Below, one piece after another: positions 16,837-25,493 of a DNA stretch of 64,000 nucleotides; the stretch's first letter is position 1, and every line of letters starts with the position of its first letter. This DNA comes from an uncultured Paracoccaceae bacterium (GTDB lineage: Bacteria > Pseudomonadota > Alphaproteobacteria > Rhodobacterales > Rhodobacteraceae): contig CANLDA010000013.1 of NCBI GenBank assembly GCA_947489325.1, forward strand, positions 47,221 through 111,220. Reading direction: 5' to 3'. The notes under the pieces are model-generated. The model ran no database searches. It was not told where the DNA came from and worked only from the letters and a program-made list of their open reading frames with translations. The translations under genes and the position numbers were made by a program.

Positions 16837-18011
16837 TTTAGCGGCACGGTTCTGAATGCTGCGGTCAGGCCAAGACCGCCACCAATCCCAATCATCGCCA
16901 TCCCAAGGGCAGTATCTGGCATCGGTGAACGGACCATCTGACCAAACAGTCGTGTCACCAAAATGGCACCAGAGGCACCAAACGGATGCCCCAATGCAAG
17001 GGCCCCCCCTTGTTGGCAAGGCAACTCTTCGGGTAAATCCAATTCATCCAACGAGGCGAGTACCTGCGCGGCAAAAGCTTCGTTGAATTCCAGACAGGTA
17101 ACATCTTGCAAAGATAAATCAGGGCGTTTGATCAACAATTTTCGACTCGACGCAACCGGCCCGATCCCCAACACATTCGGGTCAACCCCAGCCGCAGCAC
17201 CATCCACAAAGGCCAAAGCATGGTGATGGCCCAATGCACGTGCTCTTGCGGCACTCATGATAACCACCGCAGCGGCCCCATCGTTCAGAGGGCAAGAATT
17301 TCCAGCCGTTACGCAACCTCCCTCCACAAAGGCCGCAGGCAGTGCTGCCATACGTGTGGCTGATGTGCTCTTACGGATACATTCATCCAGTACATGATCG
17401 CAGATGGGGACAATCTCATCTGCAAAGGCACCCAAATCTTGCGCGGCGCTGGCACGGGCGTGCGAACGTCGCGCATAAGCATCCTGACGCGCGCGCGAAA
17501 TGCCATAGTTGCGGGCCACGTTTTCTGCTGCGACACCCATCTCGGGATCGCCGATATTGTCCGGTGCAAACCGGGCGCGCTGGTAAAACTGCACTTCTCC
17601 CGAAGCAACATCCCGCAGCCCACGCACAGGTGCGCGACTGATGCTCTCAACCCCACCGGCCACAATCACCTCGGCGCCGCCTCCGGCGATTTGCCAGCAG
17701 GCGTTCATGATCGCCTCTAGCCCCGATCCACATTGTCGATCCGTCGTCATTCCGGGCACATCCACCCCAAACCCTGCACGTAAACTGGACAATCGGGCGA
17801 CATTGCCACCCGGACCGGCTGCATTGCCAAGGATCACATCATCTATGTCACTGGCCTCAACTCCGGCGTCTTGAACCACCGTTCGCAGAACCGGTGCTGC
17901 AAGATCTTCGATCTCAACAGCCGCAAACATTCTCCCCGCCCGCCCAATCGCTGTGCGCCGCGCCGCGACTATAACGGGTTGTCGTTCAGGGGGCAGTGTC
18001 CAGTTTGACAA
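16833..18011 (-). CDS. Thiolase (acetyl-CoA acetyltransferase family), second Cys missing
   Basis: A 392-residue thiolase. The start is taken as TTG at 18011 because AGGAGC lies 8 bases upstream and the resulting N-terminus (MSNWTLPPERQPVIVAARRT) has the family length; upstream in-frame residues overlap the ligase gene. Nucleophile Cys94 lies in TDRQCGSGLEA, and NEAF plus GGALALGHPFGASGA supply the Asn and His. The usual C-terminal CxG motif reads MIGIGGGLG, so Gly375 replaces the second catalytic Cys. It overlaps the end of the acyl-CoA ligase gene. The thiolase-ligase-BioY set mirrors yhfS-yhfT-bioY(yhfU) of Bacillus, a biotin-regulated group. Substrate unknown. Confidence 0.85.
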   Translation of the reverse strand: MSNWTLPPERQPVIVAARRTAIGRAGRMFAAVEIEDLAAPVLRTVVQDAGVEASDIDDVILGNAAGPGGNVARLSSLRAGFGVDVPGMTTDRQCGSGLEAIMNACWQIAGGGAEVIVAGGVESISRAPVRGLRDVASGEVQFYQRARFAPDNIGDPEMGVAAENVARNYGISRARQDAYARRSHARASAAQDLGAFADEIVPICDHVLDECIRKSTSATRMAALPAAFVEGGCVTAGNSCPLNDGAAAVVIMSAARARALGHHHALAFVDGAAAGVDPNVLGIGPVASSRKLLIKRPDLSLQDVTCLEFNEAFAAQVLASLDELDLPEELPCQQGGALALGHPFGASGAILVTRLFGQMVRSPMPDTALGMAMIGIGGGLGLTAAFRTVPLN

Positions 18012-19512
18012 GCTCAGGCGCTCCTGTGGTGATCCATTTCTGTACAGTACCCCGTGCAATCTTGCCGCTTGTGGTGTGGGGCAGGGCGAGGCATGTGAAA
18101 ACTTCTTTCGGGAGTTTGTAGGCAGGCAGGTATTCTCGCAAGGTAGAAAACAATGCCGCCCCATCAAGAGGCAGCGACGTTTGTACCGCCGCCATCAGTT
18201 TTTGCCCTAAAAACCCATCTTCCACAGGCACGACCACTGCTGCGTCAATGCCTGCCACATGGTTCAGCGCAGCCTCAACTTCTTGCGGATAGATGTTATA
18301 GCCGCCACTCAACACCATACCACCTTCGCGCCCCAGCAATGTCAGCCCACCATCTTCGGCGATGCGGCCGATATCGCCCACCGTGGCCCATGACCCTTCG
18401 CGGCGAAACCCTGATGTGCCGTCTCCCCAAAGATACCTTTCAATTGCCAAATCACCTTTGACAAAGATCGTGCCGCTTTCAGTCGCAGAGACCGGCTTGC
18501 CGTTCTGTCGCAATTGCAGATCAACATGGGGAAAAGGGCGCCCCACCGTGTCATGTCCGGTTTGTGATTGCCCGTTTATGTGGCGATTCACACTGACAAA
18601 CCCCAATTCCGAGGCCCCATAATATTCAAAGATCGCAGCATTTGGAAAACACGCCACGGCCTTGCCTAGTAAGGCAGAGGGCAGCTTTGCCCCCGCAGTT
18701 GTGACGTTGTTGAGATTTGGAAACCGGGCGCTTGCAGGAATGACCTCTAACATCGAAGGTACGGCTACCACGCGCTTGATATCGCCTTGTGCCAAGGCGT
18801 CACACATCGCGCTGGCCGAAAATCGTTCAAACCCGAGAAAGGCCGCCCCTATATGCAGTGTTTCCGCAAAGGCATAAAGTGTTAACCCGTGTGATAGCGG
18901 GCCGGGGGCTAGCGTGTGCATGCCTTTTGACAGATCAAAGGCCCGCTCACTTGCTTGCAGGCTCACCTCCCATGACAGGCGTGATCGCGAAAAGGCTTTG
19001 GGGTATGAGGTGGTGCCAGAGGTAAAACCAATCAAAAACGTATCTTGTGGATCGGGCAGGGCGGGCACACAGGCCTCTATATCCAGAAATGCTGCCCAAT
19101 CCTGATCGACCAAAATCACGGGCAGAGCGTTTCGTACGGCGGCGTTGATCAACCCGGTTTTATCTGATGTTGTAAACACAATGTCGGCAGGCAGTCTGCC
19201 CAATGCCTCACACAGCTGCGTTTCAGGCCACTGTGGGTCCATCACGGCAATACCGTGGGGGCTGGATAGAGCAGTGGCCAACAAAGGCGCAGCACTGGGA
19301 TGATTGCCAACCGCAAGTACCATAAGTCGGCCATTATTAGAGATTTTCACCCCTACAGATCGTTTGTGTGCCGTTAGTTTCGATAAGGCGGCATTCAGGC
19401 GTGCAATCTTGTCTGCCAGTGCGCCGTAACTCAGGCGTGTCTCGCCCAAGGATATTGCCAGCGCTTCGGGGCGCTGGCGGGCCGTTTCAAAAATGCGATG
19501 TCTTAAGGGCAT
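17986..19512 (-). CDS. Acyl-CoA synthetase (AMP-forming, class I)
   Basis: A 508-residue adenylate-forming enzyme. The P-loop-like A3 motif is FTSGTTSYPKAF, A5 is YYGASELGF, A7/A8 are VGDIGRIAEDGGLTLLGREG and VLSGGYNIYPQEVEAAL, and the catalytic Lys is in the A10 motif TTSGKIARG. It would activate a carboxylic acid to its CoA thioester. It precedes and overlaps the thiolase and follows bioY by 27 bp in the same direction. The context resembles Bacillus yhfT, so a fatty or dicarboxylic acid linked to biotin metabolism is possible; the acid itself cannot be read from sequence. Confidence 0.88.
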   Translation of the reverse strand: MPLRHRIFETARQRPEALAISLGETRLSYGALADKIARLNAALSKLTAHKRSVGVKISNNGRLMVLAVGNHPSAAPLLATALSSPHGIAVMDPQWPETQLCEALGRLPADIVFTTSDKTGLINAAVRNALPVILVDQDWAAFLDIEACVPALPDPQDTFLIGFTSGTTSYPKAFSRSRLSWEVSLQASERAFDLSKGMHTLAPGPLSHGLTLYAFAETLHIGAAFLGFERFSASAMCDALAQGDIKRVVAVPSMLEVIPASARFPNLNNVTTAGAKLPSALLGKAVACFPNAAIFEYYGASELGFVSVNRHINGQSQTGHDTVGRPFPHVDLQLRQNGKPVSATESGTIFVKGDLAIERYLWGDGTSGFRREGSWATVGDIGRIAEDGGLTLLGREGGMVLSGGYNIYPQEVEAALNHVAGIDAAVVVPVEDGFLGQKLMAAVQTSLPLDGAALFSTLREYLPAYKLPKEVFTCLALPHTTSGKIARGTVQKWITTGAPELVKLDTAP

Positions 19513-19539
19513 ATTGCGCTCCGCAACCTGCCACCCACC

Positions 19540-20070
19540 TTACAACGAAGGGTAGGCTTTGCGCACCTGTTGGGTGACAAAGGCGGCAATAAAGGCCTTG
19601 ATCAAATCACCGGGCACATAGGCCATCATTACGGTCAGCCCCTTAAGAAAGGTCATTTCGGCTGCAAAAATCATCCACGGAATGCCAAAGGAATACATCA
19701 CCACGATGCCGCCAAAGGCGATGATGGCAAACATCGCCAACAGGTTGTTGGTGCCGGTTTTTGCCAATGTATACCCGATGAAAAACGCCGAAATTGGCCA
19801 TGCGATTAAAAATCCGCCCGAGGGGCCAAGGAAAATGCCAAAGCCACCGCGGCCACCGGCCAGCAGAGGTAGACCGACCGCCACCAATAACAAGAATAAG
19901 GCCATTGCCAACCCGCCACGTCGTGCACCAGCTAAAGAGCCGGCCAACATGACGCCCAGCGATTGAGCGGTGATGGGAACACCCCCGGGAAGAGTAATTG
20001 GTGGGAAAAGTGCAAGCGCCGCAGTGAGTGCTGCAAAAAGAGCGATGTAAACGATGCTCTTGGTGTCCAT
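19540..20070 (-). CDS. bioY: BioY, biotin-specific S component of ECF transporter
   Basis: A 176-residue integral membrane protein with about six hydrophobic segments. The start ATG at 20070 has AAGGA eight bases upstream; the longer frame to 20145 adds a non-membrane tail unlike the family. Characteristic BioY segments are ALALFPPITLPGGVPITAQS, GGRGGFGIFLGPSGGFLIAW and YVPGDLIKAFIAA. It binds biotin and works with the EcfT and EcfA proteins encoded just upstream. It lies 103 bp after ecfT and 27 bp before the acyl-CoA ligase. Confidence 0.93.
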   Translation of the reverse strand: MDTKSIVYIALFAALTAALALFPPITLPGGVPITAQSLGVMLAGSLAGARRGGLAMALFLLLVAVGLPLLAGGRGGFGIFLGPSGGFLIAWPISAFFIGYTLAKTGTNNLLAMFAIIAFGGIVVMYSFGIPWMIFAAEMTFLKGLTVMMAYVPGDLIKAFIAAFVTQQVRKAYPSL

Positions 20071-20173
20071 CAGATATTTCCTTGGGATAAGAGAGGCAGG
20101 GACGGAGGATGACAGTGTGCTAATGCTGCACCTGCGAAAATGCAAGTTGCCGTGCTAGATCAACACAAAATAT

Positions 20174-20770
20174 TTACGGACGATAGCCGCGCGCATCGAT
20201 GGCATCAGAAATATCGTCTGCCATCTTAAGCATACGAACGGCCACCGGAATGACCGTGGCAACCAAGCTGCGTTCCAATCCGCGTGCCTGTTGGGCTTCG
20301 CGCACGTCTCGGGTGACGGAGGCCAAGACCGGGATGAACCGCAGAGCCAGCGAAATCGCCAAACCAACCTTGCCGGGGTTCACACCGATGGGGCGCAGCC
20401 AGTGCAATCCCCGCGTGATTGCATCAATCATATCAGAGGATCGTGTGGTCAGTGTCACCAACCCAGCAAGCAGCAAAAGCGCGGCAAAGCGCAGGACAAT
20501 GAACACGGCAATATGCCACGAAACCAATAACCCTTGCACCAAAAAGAGGATAGCCAATATCCAAATGGCAGGGCGTACCTGCGCCCAAGCACGCGCCAAA
20601 GATAATGTGGCCATAGGGTAAAGCGTTATTGCAAAGATTGTTGCCACAGCGATTGGTGTGATCGAGTTAAACAGAAACAGAACCGTGCCCACCGCGATCA
20701 AGACCAGCAATTTTACTCCGGCAGGGCAGCGGTGCAAAAAAGATTGGCCAGAGACGTAAAGATCCAGCAT
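20174..20770 (-). CDS. bioN: EcfT/BioN, transmembrane coupling protein of biotin ECF transporter
   Basis: A 198-residue membrane protein with hydrophobic segments in the first 120 residues and a cytoplasmic C-terminal part carrying the two Ala-Arg-Gly coupling motifs (REAQQARGLERS and DAIDARGYRP) that contact the ATPase. It couples ATP hydrolysis to biotin import by BioY. Its ATG overlaps the stop of the ATPase gene (TGATG at 20768-20772), so translation is coupled. Length is typical for BioN. Confidence 0.92.
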   Translation of the reverse strand: MLDLYVSGQSFLHRCPAGVKLLVLIAVGTVLFLFNSITPIAVATIFAITLYPMATLSLARAWAQVRPAIWILAILFLVQGLLVSWHIAVFIVLRFAALLLLAGLVTLTTRSSDMIDAITRGLHWLRPIGVNPGKVGLAISLALRFIPVLASVTRDVREAQQARGLERSLVATVIPVAVRMLKMADDISDAIDARGYRP

Positions 20771-21444
20771 CAGGCCATCATTTCTTTGTACTTGGGGATC
20801 ACATCAGCGGGCGTACCATCTAGACAAATCTGCCCGCCCTCAAACCCAATCACGCGATCAAAGCCATCGATCAGATCAAGATCGTGCGTTGCAAGAATAA
20901 CTGTTTGATCCAAGGCCGAAATCGCGCGCGCAATACGACGCTTGTTGCGCAAATCCAGCAATGTGGTGGGTTCGTCCATGACGATATAGTCGGGCTCCAT
21001 CACCAACACTCCGGAAATCGCCAAAAGCTGTTTTTGCCCACCTGACAGCAGATGCGCCGGATGCTCGCGCAGCTCCAGCATATCATAGCGGCGCAGGGTT
21101 TCTTCGGTTTTACGTGTAATTTCCGCCTTGCTGAAGCCAAGGTTTTTCATACCAAAAGCAAGGTCTTCTTCGACAATCGGAAAGACGATCTGATTGTCGG
21201 GGTTTTGAAAGACAAACCCCACCTTTCGCCGCACATCTTTGCCTTTGTCGCGTGTGTTCAGACCGTCAACCTGCACATCGCCCTCTGTTGGTAGGACCAA
21301 TCCATTCAGAAGCCGTGCAAAGCTGCTTTTGCCAGACCCATTGGCGCCGATAATGGCAATCCGGCGCTCTGACAGTTCCAGCGATATGCTTCGCAGGACG
21401 TTGGTTTCTCCGAATGTCAGGCTGACATTTTGAATGCTGATCAT
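20770..21444 (-). CDS. bioM: EcfA/BioM, ATPase of biotin ECF transporter
   Basis: A 224-residue ABC ATPase: Walker [11 protein letters not shown]-loop [13 protein letters not shown], signature [13 protein letters not shown], Walker [14 protein letters not shown] and switch His in LATHDLD. The start ATG at 21444 gives the canonical [14 protein letters not shown]-terminus; the frame open to 21633 crosses the divergent rpe promoter and is not used. It is first gene of the bioMNY run. No BioR-like box of the TTAT-x-x-ATAA kind was found in the 130 bp to rpe. Confidence 0.93.
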   Translation of the reverse strand: MISIQNVSLTFGETNVLRSISLELSERRIAIIGANGSGKSSFARLLNGLVLPTEGDVQVDGLNTRDKGKDVRRKVGFVFQNPDNQIVFPIVEEDLAFGMKNLGFSKAEITRKTEETLRRYDMLELREHPAHLLSGGQKQLLAISGVLVMEPDYIVMDEPTTLLDLRNKRRIARAISALDQTVILATHDLDLIDGFDRVIGFEGGQICLDGTPADVIPKYKEMMA

Positions 21445-21574
21445 GGCGCACCGCTTTTGTAGGTGATTGCCCATACCGCAAAGCGGCAAAGAGGTGAAGG
21501 CTGAGTGATTGCGCATTATGAAGCAGTCAGGCATTTTGCGCCCAAGTCGCGAATCGTATCCAAAGGATTGCCAC

Positions 21575-22255
21575 ATGAGCTTTGACCGTTCCGTTAAAAT
21601 CGCCCCGTCGATCCTGTCAGCGGATTTCGCCAACTTTGGCGCAGAAATTCAGGCAGTTGAGGCGCAAGGTGCGGATTGGATTCATGTGGATGTGATGGAT
21701 GGGCATTTTGTGCCCAACCTTACCTTTGGCCCGCCTCTGTGCAAAGCAATCCGCCCGCACATCAAAACCGTGATGGATGTGCATTTGATGATTTCACCGG
21801 TGGATGCCTATATCGATGCCTTTGCCGATGCCGGTGCCGATATTCTGACGGCACATCTTGAGGCAGGACCACATATTCATCGCACTTTGCAGGCCATTCG
21901 AGGGGCGGGATGCAAGGCAGGTCTTGCGCTGAATCCCGGCACCGGGATTGAGGATTTGGATTACCTGCTGGACATGGTCGATCTGATTTGTGTGATGACA
22001 GTGAACCCGGGGTTTGGTGGGCAAAAATTCATTCACAGCCAGATTGATAAGGTCAAAGGCTTGCGTGAAAAAATTGGGGATCGTCCGATTCATATTGAAA
22101 TTGATGGCGGGATTACACCAGAAACTGCGCCACTGATGGCGGCTGCGGGGGCGGATGTTTTGGTTGCAGGGTCGGCTGTGTTTAAAGGGGGCAGTGTTAC
22201 AGATCCTGCGCCATACGGTGAAAATATCCGCGCAATCCGCACATCAATTGCGTGA
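21575..22255 (+). CDS. rpe: Ribulose-phosphate 3-epimerase
   Basis: A 226-residue TIM-barrel enzyme of the pentose phosphate pathway, interconverting ribulose-5-phosphate and xylulose-5-phosphate. Visible motifs: [32 protein letters not shown] with metal-binding His and Asp, [19 protein letters not shown] and [13 protein letters not shown]. The start ATG at 21575 has AAAGG upstream. The gene is divergent from bioM and ends 2 bp before the stop of the convergent XRE-cupin gene. Confidence 0.97.
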   Translation: MSFDRSVKIAPSILSADFANFGAEIQAVEAQGADWIHVDVMDGHFVPNLTFGPPLCKAIRPHIKTVMDVHLMISPVDAYIDAFADAGADILTAHLEAGPHIHRTLQAIRGAGCKAGLALNPGTGIEDLDYLLDMVDLICVMTVNPGFGGQKFIHSQIDKVKGLREKIGDRPIHIEIDGGITPETAPLMAAAGADVLVAGSAVFKGGSVTDPAPYGENIRAIRTSIA

Positions 22256-22257
22256 TA

Positions 22258-22854
22258 CTATTTTGTAGCGTTGGGTCGGCTATGCACTGTCAGAAACGTT
22301 ACTGTCTCGCTGTGTAATTCCGTGGGGCCGTGCGCGATATTGCTGTCAAACGACAGGCTGTCACCGGGGCCCAGACGATAGTGTTGATCGGCACAGCGAT
22401 AGGTCATCTCACCTTTGGTGACATGCATGAACTCAACGCCCGCATGTTGATACAGCGGACGCTTTGCCAATGGTTTTGTTAGTGTGATCAGCTGACTTTC
22501 AAGCCCGATATGACTGTTTTCGGCACGGCCGATCAATTTGTACATCTGGCCAAAACTGGCCCCGGTCCGCTGTACAGTGATGCCTTCGCCAGCAACAACA
22601 TATGACACATCCGCACGTTCAACAGTGCCGGAAAAGAAGTTGATCAGCGGCACACCCATGGCATCTGCAAGCGCACCAAGCGTGGTCAGTGACGCCGAGA
22701 CATGCCCGCGTTCGATCTTGGATATCATGGCAGTAGAGACAGCGGCTTTTTCAGATAGTTGGCTTAACGTCAGTCCAGCAAGAATGCGTTCTTGCTTCAC
22801 CACGTTGCCCACTTTTTGGTCAAGTGTCGTGTTGGATATATCGGGATTGGTCAT
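22258..22854 (-). CDS. XRE-family regulator with C-terminal cupin
   Basis: A 198-residue regulator: N-terminal HTH (LTLSQLSEKAAVSTAMISKI at about 29-48, then ERGHVSASLTTLGALADAMG) and a C-terminal cupin (ELH/HxGVEFMHVTKGEMTYRC, YRLGPGDSLSFDSNIAHG) likely to sense a small ligand. It lies downstream of the AhpD-like and Rieske genes on the same strand, separated from them by 111 bp that hold two TTTTCTAGAAAA palindromes. It probably regulates itself and this catabolic module; the ligand is unknown. Confidence 0.85.
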   Translation of the reverse strand: MTNPDISNTTLDQKVGNVVKQERILAGLTLSQLSEKAAVSTAMISKIERGHVSASLTTLGALADAMGVPLINFFSGTVERADVSYVVAGEGITVQRTGASFGQMYKLIGRAENSHIGLESQLITLTKPLAKRPLYQHAGVEFMHVTKGEMTYRCADQHYRLGPGDSLSFDSNIAHGPTELHSETVTFLTVHSRPNATK

Positions 22855-22918
22855 GCGGATAACCTAAGGGCGATTTTCCCTTGAGGAAAGAGAAGATTAA
22901 ATTCCATACAGTCGCCAA

Positions 22919-22965
22919 AAAACTTTTCTAGAAAAGTTTTCCCTGATAAAATTTTCTAGAAAATT
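22919..22965. promoter_or_regulatory. Two palindromes with TTTTCTAGAAAA core upstream of XRE-cupin gene
   Basis: A perfect 22-bp palindrome (22919-22940, half-site AAAACTTTTCT) and a perfect 16-bp palindrome (AATTTTCTAGAAAATT, 22950-22965) share the 12-bp core, with centres 28 bp apart. They lie 65-111 bp upstream of the XRE-cupin start. Two in-phase operators for a dimeric regulator fit best. The first could also act as a hairpin terminator for the gene at 22966, since TT follows it on the minus strand. Confidence 0.55.
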
Positions 22966-23559
22966 CTATCCCCTGTCTCCATCGTCTTCTTTGTAATATC
23001 CCACAACATCGCCATCAGTTGTGCATCCCAACCCATTTAACAAACGGTTCGAATAATTGAAGTAAGCGCACACTTGGTTGACCTCCAATATCTCGGCATC
23101 GTCACAGTTTGCCAGTTTCAAGGCTTCAAAATCGGATTTCACCATCTTACCCACGTCGGTGGTCAACTTCGCAGCATATCGTAGTAGGGCCAATTCTTTA
23201 CCAGTAAATTCATCTTCGGGGCGGTGTGCCTTGAGTGCAAGAAAGATACGGTCGCTGAGCGGTTGATCTTTCAGTAAGTTGCGCACATTCACAAAATGAT
23301 GCGTCAGCGAATAGGTGCAATCATTCAGGATCGACGTATAGCTGGCCACAACCTCCAGAAACCAAAACGGCAGGGTGTTGTCTGATGAATGCAACACAGA
23401 CCGATAGAGCGTGACATGCCCGTTCATGGATTCCGGACGCAGTGAATGTACGCGCATCACAGTGTCCACTGTGCCATGCGGGGTGCGCGCGTGATCAAGC
23501 AATTCCTTGAGGCGGCCATCGGCCTCTTCATCGGGGATCATGTGAATCCATGCAGTCAT
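22966..23559 (-). CDS. AhpD/carboxymuconolactone decarboxylase-like protein
   Basis: A 197-residue helical protein resembling peroxidase-related AhpD-fold enzymes. The active-site region reads YTSILNDCTYSLTHHFVNV: family members usually have Cys-x-x-Cys followed by His, but here the second Cys is Ser, leaving one cysteine and His-His. Thiol-disulphide chemistry is therefore doubtful. It is 30 bp downstream of the Rieske oxygenase gene in the same direction and likely cotranscribed. It may act on a product of the oxygenase or have another role; its substrate is unknown. Confidence 0.75.
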   Translation of the reverse strand: MTAWIHMIPDEEADGRLKELLDHARTPHGTVDTVMRVHSLRPESMNGHVTLYRSVLHSSDNTLPFWFLEVVASYTSILNDCTYSLTHHFVNVRNLLKDQPLSDRIFLALKAHRPEDEFTGKELALLRYAAKLTTDVGKMVKSDFEALKLANCDDAEILEVNQVCAYFNYSNRLLNGLGCTTDGDVVGYYKEDDGDRG

Positions 23560-23589
23560 TTTAGTATCCTGTTCGCGTGTTGTCAGTCA

Positions 23590-24639
23590 TTAGGCGTTTT
23601 CTGCGTCGATCCAATCTTGGACCTTTTTGCGAAATCGCATCGCGCCCTTGTCCAATCCCAGATTGAGGTAGGGCGTTTTGCGATTGTCCATGCCGCGTTG
23701 AACCTCTTCCAGAATGTCCTTGTCTTCGGTAAAGGCCATCACTGCGCCATTGAACATATGCTCGTTAACAGCTTCGTCATCCGCGTGCATATTGCGATGT
23801 TGGAACCAGAAATAGAGCGCGTTTTCGCGATCCACCGGGGTGATGAAATTATAAGATACATTCACAAACGCATTGGGCGACAGAGGCATATTAGGGCCAC
23901 CTTCTCCGGCTGGCACATAGATTGACATATTGATCGCGGTAGAGGGCAGGCGGCACTCATAATGCTGTTTGCGATCACAGCTTTCGCCAAAAGGCAGCAT
24001 GGCCTTGTAATAAGGCGGCGCGGGTTCAGCTGTGATCCATCGCCAGATCACCACGCCATTGTCATTGTCATCCATTGTCAGCGGGCGATTGTCTGTGCCA
24101 GCCCCGGCAAAGGATGTCAGATGTACCCAAGCGACATGGCTGGGATCTAACAGATTGTCAGTGATATACAGGTAATGGCAGGCCATCTCCATCGCGCCGC
24201 GTTTTGTGCGTCCCCATGTCGGGTTGTCAAAATTTGGGATGTCGATGATGTCTTTCGGATTGGCCGCGTCGGCATCCCCCATCCAGATCCATAGGAATCC
24301 ATAGCGGTCAACCACCGGATAGCTGCGCACCACCGCGCGTTTGGGCACGGCGTTTTCCTGAGTGGGGGACGCCACACATCGCCCGGTGCAATCAAATGTC
24401 AGCCCGTGATATCCACAGACAATTGTTGATCCGGATCGGCTGCCTTTTGACAAAGGGAGCTTGCGGTGAGGGCAAGCGTCTTCCAAGGCAATGGGTTCAT
24501 CTTGGTCGCCGCGAAAGACGACAAGGTTTTCTTCTAACAGACGCAGAGCCTTCAAATCACCCGTGAAATCCTCGCTACGTCCTGCGACATACCAACAATT
24601 GCGAACGTAATCTTCGCTGCCCAAAAGTGCGGCGTCCAT
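23590..24639 (-). CDS. Rieske [2Fe-2S] oxygenase, vanillate demethylase (VanA)-like
   Basis: A 349-residue terminal oxygenase. Rieske ligands: CPHRKLPLSKG (about 51-61) and CGYHGLTFDCTG (about 74-85). The mononuclear iron site is in ITDNLLDPSHVAWVH with the Asp that bridges the two metal centres. Size and C-terminal type fit VanA-like O- or N-demethylases acting on methylated aromatics or similar compounds. No VanB-like reductase gene lies nearby. It begins the two-gene run with the AhpD-like gene, and a 28-bp inverted repeat lies 55 bp upstream of the start. Confidence 0.88.
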   Translation of the reverse strand: MDAALLGSEDYVRNCWYVAGRSEDFTGDLKALRLLEENLVVFRGDQDEPIALEDACPHRKLPLSKGSRSGSTIVCGYHGLTFDCTGRCVASPTQENAVPKRAVVRSYPVVDRYGFLWIWMGDADAANPKDIIDIPNFDNPTWGRTKRGAMEMACHYLYITDNLLDPSHVAWVHLTSFAGAGTDNRPLTMDDNDNGVVIWRWITAEPAPPYYKAMLPFGESCDRKQHYECRLPSTAINMSIYVPAGEGGPNMPLSPNAFVNVSYNFITPVDRENALYFWFQHRNMHADDEAVNEHMFNGAVMAFTEDKDILEEVQRGMDNRKTPYLNLGLDKGAMRFRKKVQDWIDAENA

Positions 24640-24693
24640 AAAAATTCTCCCTAGATGCGTCCTATAGCGGCTAGTTTGCGATGAAATTTTTTT

Positions 24694-24721
24694 ACTGTAA
24701 AGAAATTATTTTCTTTACAGT
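24694..24721. promoter_or_regulatory. Inverted repeat ACTGTAAAGAAA upstream of Rieske gene
   Basis: Perfect 12-bp arms (ACTGTAAAGAAA and TTTCTTTACAGT) around TTAT, 55-82 bp before the oxygenase start codon. It is a likely operator for the oxygenase run. It differs from the TTTTCTAGAAAA core near the XRE-cupin gene, so a different regulator may bind. Confidence 0.5.
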
Positions 24722-24848
24722 TTATTTGCGGGGCGAGAAACAATCTTAATCTTATAGTAACAGTCGCAAGTTGTGCGTGGCTGTCGATGCGACACGCAGT
24801 GCATTCAGGTCCCCAGAGACATTCTGCATTCAATAAGCGGGTGACGGA

Positions 24849-25391
24849 TTATTCGCGAATTTCTTCTGGGGGAACACCCCAAAGCGCGGACTTTATCGCC
24901 CACCCTTTATATCCGGCAGAAGATAGGCGACACCATTCCAACGAACATTGTCCCAGACGCGCAACCACGCCAAATTCCAGTTGCACAGTCATTGGGGATG
25001 TCTCATCTGGTTGTAAAAACAACGGCAGCAGGTCTTTTTCGACGATAACAGTGCGGACCCCTGACAGCAGGGAATAATGCACCCAGCCTCCAGCCCCGTC
25101 GCGATCTTCGATACGACGCCAATGGCCATGTTCGGCGGTGATGATCAGGGGCATATCGCGACGTTTGAACACCCAATCGATGCGATGCGTCAACGATGGC
25201 CCGCGACGCACGTTTGCCTCGGATGCCTTGAGGGATACGAATCGCGGGATGGGCAAATTGGTGACAGGCCCGCGTGCGTCTTGGGCCAAAGCGATGTCAG
25301 AACTCAGAGCCAAAGCCGCGCAACTGGCGAGCCAAAGCACGAGGCACAGGCAAAATGGGCGCAGAATGCGTATGTTGCGAAGATCCGACAT
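24849..25391 (-). CDS. Secreted SH3-domain protein
   Basis: A 180-residue exported protein. The start ATG at 25391 gives a signal peptide (ILRPFCLCLVLWLASCAALA, about 8-27). The mature part has two bacterial SH3-like repeats: VSLKASEANVRRGPSLTHRI followed by IEDRDGAGGWVHYSLLSGVR, and a second half ending LGQCSLEWCRLSSAGYKGW. Such proteins bind peptidoglycan or act in envelope maintenance. It is divergent from the 2-hydroxyacid dehydrogenase gene. The longer frame to 25505 adds a tail without ribosome site. Confidence 0.78.
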   Translation of the reverse strand: MSDLRNIRILRPFCLCLVLWLASCAALALSSDIALAQDARGPVTNLPIPRFVSLKASEANVRRGPSLTHRIDWVFKRRDMPLIITAEHGHWRRIEDRDGAGGWVHYSLLSGVRTVIVEKDLLPLFLQPDETSPMTVQLEFGVVARLGQCSLEWCRLSSAGYKGWAIKSALWGVPPEEIRE

Positions 25392-25493
25392 GTAAACTTG
25401 CTCGTGAATTTTCTGCGGGGTTCTTGTGCCCCGTGGTCTCGTGTTGCACTGTGCCATCAAAGCAATGAATTTGGAAGGACGCGGAGGTCCTCT

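Noticed and set aside
16833..18167. 444-residue form of the thiolase
   Set aside because: The first 52 codons lie within the acyl-CoA ligase gene; TTG at 18011 has a good ribosome site and gives the normal family length.
20071..21574. BioR operator upstream of bioM or bioY
   Set aside because: I looked for a TTAT-x-x-ATAA palindrome in both gaps and found none.
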